Source of the DNA: an uncultured Chloroflexaceae bacterium
GTDB lineage: Bacteria; Chloroflexota; Chloroflexia; Chloroflexales; Chloroflexaceae
Length of the DNA: 7,749 nt
Reading direction: 5' to 3'
Assembly (NCBI GenBank): GCA_937141995.1
Contig: CAKZQX010001052.1
Span: 1 to 7,749, forward strand
Shown: piece by piece, positions 5,510-7,749 of the stretch
How the letters are laid out: each line of letters begins with the position of its first letter
Numbering within the stretch: the stretch's first letter is position 1
Notes under the pieces: model-generated
Databases searched by the model: none
Told to the model about the DNA's origin: nothing
What the model saw: only the letters and a program-made list of their open reading frames with translations
Program-made: the position numbers and the translations under genes

Positions 5510-7053
5510 TGCATCAGGCCGGCCCGCAACCCAGCCGCCGTCGGGCGCGCGGCCGGGTCATGCTCGAGTGCTGATGCGAGGAGCGTGGCGATATCCGGCG
5601 GGAGGATGGCAAGCGCCGGGAAATCCAGCGGATGCGCCGTCGGGTCATCGTCGGTCAACAGGTGGTAGAGGGTTGCCCCCAGCCCATCCACATCGCTCTG
5701 TGGCGACGCCTGTCCCTGGTATTGCTCCGGGGCAGCATAGCCGGGGGTGCCATAGCCGGCCAACCGGGTTGTTGCGCCGGTCTGCTGCCAGAGCATCGCG
5801 CCGCCAAAGTCTACCAGGATTGGTTCGTTCTGATCGGGTGGCAGGATCAGGTTGGCGGGTTTGATATCGAGATGCAGCAGCGGTTGCGGCAGCGTCGCCA
5901 GATAGTCGAGGGTCGCGGCAACACTGGCAGCGTAGGCCAGCGCCTCTTCCAGCGGCAGAGCCGCGCCGGGGATGACCACGCCGTTTGGCCCGATGCGCGT
6001 CAGGTGCTGCTCCAGCGTTCGTCCGGCGATATACTCGAGCACCAGAAACTCCCCCTGATCGGTGCTCACCCGGTCAAGCAGACGCGCAATGCGCGGATGC
6101 TCCACCTGACCGAGCAACTCGGCTTCGCGGCGCAGGCAGACGGCGGCTTCCCGGCTCCAGTCGGCGTCGCGCTGGGCATCGACGGAGACCAGCGTCTTGA
6201 TCACACAAAACTGATCTTCTGTCTGATCATGCGCCAGGTAGACGCTGCTCATCCCGCCGGTCCCCAGGGGTCGCAGCGCGGTGTAGCGTGCCGGCGACTG
6301 GAGCGCCTCCGGTACGCGGCTACGAAACACCAACCCACATCCGCTACAGTCTGCCTCCTCCAGCGTCGTCGGTGTGTGGCAGAGCGGACAGAGGAGCGGT
6401 GCTGAAAGAGCGGGCAGGCGTGGGAAAACTGCCGGTTGGGTAGACTGAACGAGGAGTTGCGGCGCAGGTAGCGTGGACGAGTTGCTGCTCACTGCCAGGG
6501 GTGTTTGTGGTGCGTATGGGCGTAACAGTCGCCCATGCAACAACTGCCGGCCCCACTGATTGGAATACCCGAGCAGCCACACTCCCCCCAGAAACACAAA
6601 TGGCAGCAACAAGAGCAACCACACGTTTAGTGTAAGTGGGCCAGACAGGATAAGGAATGTGATACCAGTACGGGCTACACCAAGCGCGAATATGCGTCCA
6701 TTTAAATTTCGATAGATGGGGACGGTGGGGCGCAACCAGCCGAGTGCGGGTAGTAGCAAAACTGCCATTGGTAATAGCAACACAAATCTCGTGGAAAAAA
6801 TGGATGCTTCCCAGGACAGATCAGAGAGATGTGATATCAGTAATACCAAAAACAGTATATTGAACAGAGATGTAACCAGTGGCTCACACAGATTGATGCC
6901 GAGGAAGCGCAGCGTTGCGGCGTCTGGTCCGGTGCGCTGCCGGCTCATGCGGAAGGCAATTAACCCGTGACCAAACGCGCTAAATATAAATATCACGCAC
7001 ACGGAAAACAGCGTGATAGCAACTAACATGAGAAAGATCGATATTATGCCCAT
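5485..7053 (-). CDS. Membrane serine/threonine protein kinase with zinc ribbon
   Basis: A 522-residue protein in an unusual order for a Hanks-type kinase, because the membrane part is N-terminal. Hydrophobic segments lie at about 1-27, 57-78, 88-106, 120-140 and 143-162. A Pro/Ser-rich linker leads to a zinc ribbon with Cys222, 225, 236 and 239 (CPLC and CSGC). The kinase domain follows: glycine loop LGTGGMSSVYLA (263-274), ATP lysine 286 in VIKTL, catalytic loop HLDIKPAN (394-401, Asp396), DFG at 415-417 and GTPGYAAPEQ (435-444). The core catalytic residues are present, so activity is expected; the Arg of HRD is Leu, making it a non-RD kinase. Substrates are unknown. The start at 7053 has GGTGAGG 5 bases upstream; an ATG at 7083 adds ten residues (MKPPPPGEVA) but has no ribosome site. 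The 3' end overlaps dnaB by 25 bp on the opposite strand. Confidence 0.92.
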   Translation of the reverse strand: MGIISIFLMLVAITLFSVCVIFIFSAFGHGLIAFRMSRQRTGPDAATLRFLGINLCEPLVTSLFNILFLVLLISHLSDLSWEASIFSTRFVLLLPMAVLLLPALGWLRPTVPIYRNLNGRIFALGVARTGITFLILSGPLTLNVWLLLLLPFVFLGGVWLLGYSNQWGRQLLHGRLLRPYAPQTPLAVSSNSSTLPAPQLLVQSTQPAVFPRLPALSAPLLCPLCHTPTTLEEADCSGCGLVFRSRVPEALQSPARYTALRPLGTGGMSSVYLAHDQTEDQFCVIKTLVSVDAQRDADWSREAAVCLRREAELLGQVEHPRIARLLDRVSTDQGEFLVLEYIAGRTLEQHLTRIGPNGVVIPGAALPLEEALAYAASVAATLDYLATLPQPLLHLDIKPANLILPPDQNEPILVDFGGAMLWQQTGATTRLAGYGTPGYAAPEQYQGQASPQSDVDGLGATLYHLLTDDDPTAHPLDFPALAILPPDIATLLASALEHDPAARPTAAGLRAGLMHQYPSGTR

Positions 7054-7304
7054 GGCAACCTCACCAGGTGGCGGCGGCTTCATTGCGGGGTCTACTGCAA
7101 GTTTGGTAGCTGCGCTCTACCGGAAAGCGTAGGATGAAGCCGGCGCCGTTGTGTTCTGTTATAGTTCGTTGTCCTGGTTAGTATACCACAACGGCGTGGT
7201 GAGGCACATGTATATTCTTTCATGTCTTATCGGAATGTGGGGGATTAAACAGCCGGGCAAACAAAAGGATGAGATAAGTTCGCCAGGGAACATCAACCAG
7301 GGAC
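7054..7304. other. Spacer between era and the kinase gene
   Basis: About 250 bases with no supported gene. It contains a candidate minus-strand promoter for the kinase, a small inverted repeat ACCAC/GTGGT at 7185-7200, and CCAGGGA repeated at 7283-7289 and, as CCAGGGACT, at 7297-7305 around the era stop codon. I see no convincing stem plus T-run terminator after era, so read-through into the kinase gene is possible. Confidence 0.55.
7180..7188 (-). promoter_or_regulatory. Candidate extended -10 promoter of the kinase gene
   Basis: On the minus strand 7188-7180 reads TGGTATACT, an extended -10 with five of six matches to TATAAT. The matching -35 position (about 7208-7203, TGTGCC) is poor. The predicted leader to the ATG at 7053 would be roughly 120 bases. 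The small inverted repeat at 7185-7200 overlaps this site and could be an operator. Confidence 0.35.
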
Positions 7305-7749
7305 TCATTTCCAGTCCTTCATACGGTAGCCCAGCCAGCCCAGCGAGGCGAGATCGTTCCGCCAGTTCGGGCGGGTCTTGACCCAGAGATCCAGGAACGC
7401 GGGCCGCCCCAACATTCGCTCAACCTCGGTGCGGGCCGCGCTCCCGATGCGCTTGAGCATTGCGCCGCCTGCACCGATCACAATACCCTTCTGGCTCTCC
7501 TTCTCGACATTGATCGACAGACGGATGTAAGTGGTCTGCTCGCGCTCTTCCCACTCCTCAACCTCGACGGCAACGGCGTGGGGCACTTCCTGCTGCGTAA
7601 AACGCAACACCTTCTCACGGACCAGTTCGGCAACCAGTTGCTGCTCGGTCTGGTCGGCAACCTGATCGATGGCATAGAGCGGTTCGCCGTACGGCAACCG
7701 TGCCACAATTTCATCAAGCAGCGCTGGCAGCCCCGCCCCGGTTTGGGCC
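7305..7749 (-). CDS. era: GTPase Era, C-terminal part (5' end outside the window)
   Basis: The frame is open from the right edge, so only about 147 C-terminal residues are visible. The visible N-terminal part, TGAGLPALLDEIVARLPYGEP followed by an LYAIDQVADQTEQ segment and ELVREKVL, matches the end of the Era GTPase domain and its link to the KH domain. The KH domain follows, with the GxxG-type loop in KGIVIGAGGAMLKRIG, then RTEVERML and the terminal LWVKTRPNWRNDLASLGWLGY. Era binds GTP and the 3' end of 16S rRNA and assists 30S assembly. The GTPase motifs lie outside the window and cannot be checked. The internal GTG at 7706 is not the real start, because conserved Era sequence continues upstream of it. 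Confidence 0.94.
   Translation of the reverse strand, partial: AQTGAGLPALLDEIVARLPYGEPLYAIDQVADQTEQQLVAELVREKVLRFTQQEVPHAVAVEVEEWEEREQTTYIRLSINVEKESQKGIVIGAGGAMLKRIGSAARTEVERMLGRPAFLDLWVKTRPNWRNDLASLGWLGYRMKDWK

Noticed and set aside
5632..6405. Plus-strand open frame of 257 codons opposite the kinase
   Set aside because: It lies wholly antisense to a frame with all kinase motifs and a zinc ribbon. Its translation has no recognisable domain and reflects the codon bias of the real gene.
7054..7083. Upstream ATG (7083) as the kinase start
   Set aside because: It has no Shine-Dalgarno sequence, and the ten extra residues are Pro-rich and precede the first membrane segment. The ATG at 7053 has GGTGAGG 5 bases upstream. 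The upstream start remains possible.

Overview
This window looks like a piece of bacterial chromosome of about 55-60% GC. The most likely source is a member of the Chloroflexota (Chloroflexus/Roseiflexus type). That placement is an inference. It rests on a 16S rRNA gene that is not followed by a 23S gene, on the rplI-dnaB pair, and on a DnaB that carries a very small intein, a combination I associate with this group. No database search was possible.

Layout from left to right. (1) Positions 1-50 are the 3' end of a 16S rRNA gene, including the anti-Shine-Dalgarno CCTCC. A strong intrinsic terminator follows at 97-128, so the 16S transcript appears to end without a spacer tRNA, 23S or 5S gene. 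(2) On the minus strand, 164-1921 encodes a membrane-anchored bacterial dynamin-like GTPase that converges on the 16S gene and can share its terminator. (3) A gap of about 625 bp (1922-2547) holds no convincing gene. It does hold a 160-bp element bounded by inverted repeats, one perfect DnaA box, an extended -10 sequence and a 14-bp hairpin. (4) A small three-segment membrane protein (2548-2889, minus) is divergent from (5) rplI, ribosomal protein L9 (3071-3592), which has a good sigma-70 promoter. (6) dnaB (3755-5509) is the replicative helicase. It is preceded by a hairpin and a cluster of DnaA-box-like sites, and it is interrupted by a 141-residue mini-intein. (7) On the minus strand, 5485-7053 encodes a multi-pass membrane serine/threonine kinase with a zinc ribbon; its 3' end overlaps the dnaB 3' end by 25 bp. 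(8) The right edge holds the C-terminal part of era (7305-7749, minus).

The genes do not form one pathway, but most are core growth functions. 16S rRNA, L9 and Era belong to ribosome structure and small-subunit maturation, and DnaB to replication. The dynamin-like GTPase and the membrane kinase are accessory envelope or signalling genes. The points most worth following up are the endonuclease-free DnaB intein, the DnaA boxes and start-codon hairpin in front of dnaB, the stand-alone 16S gene, and the inverted-repeat element in the long gap.
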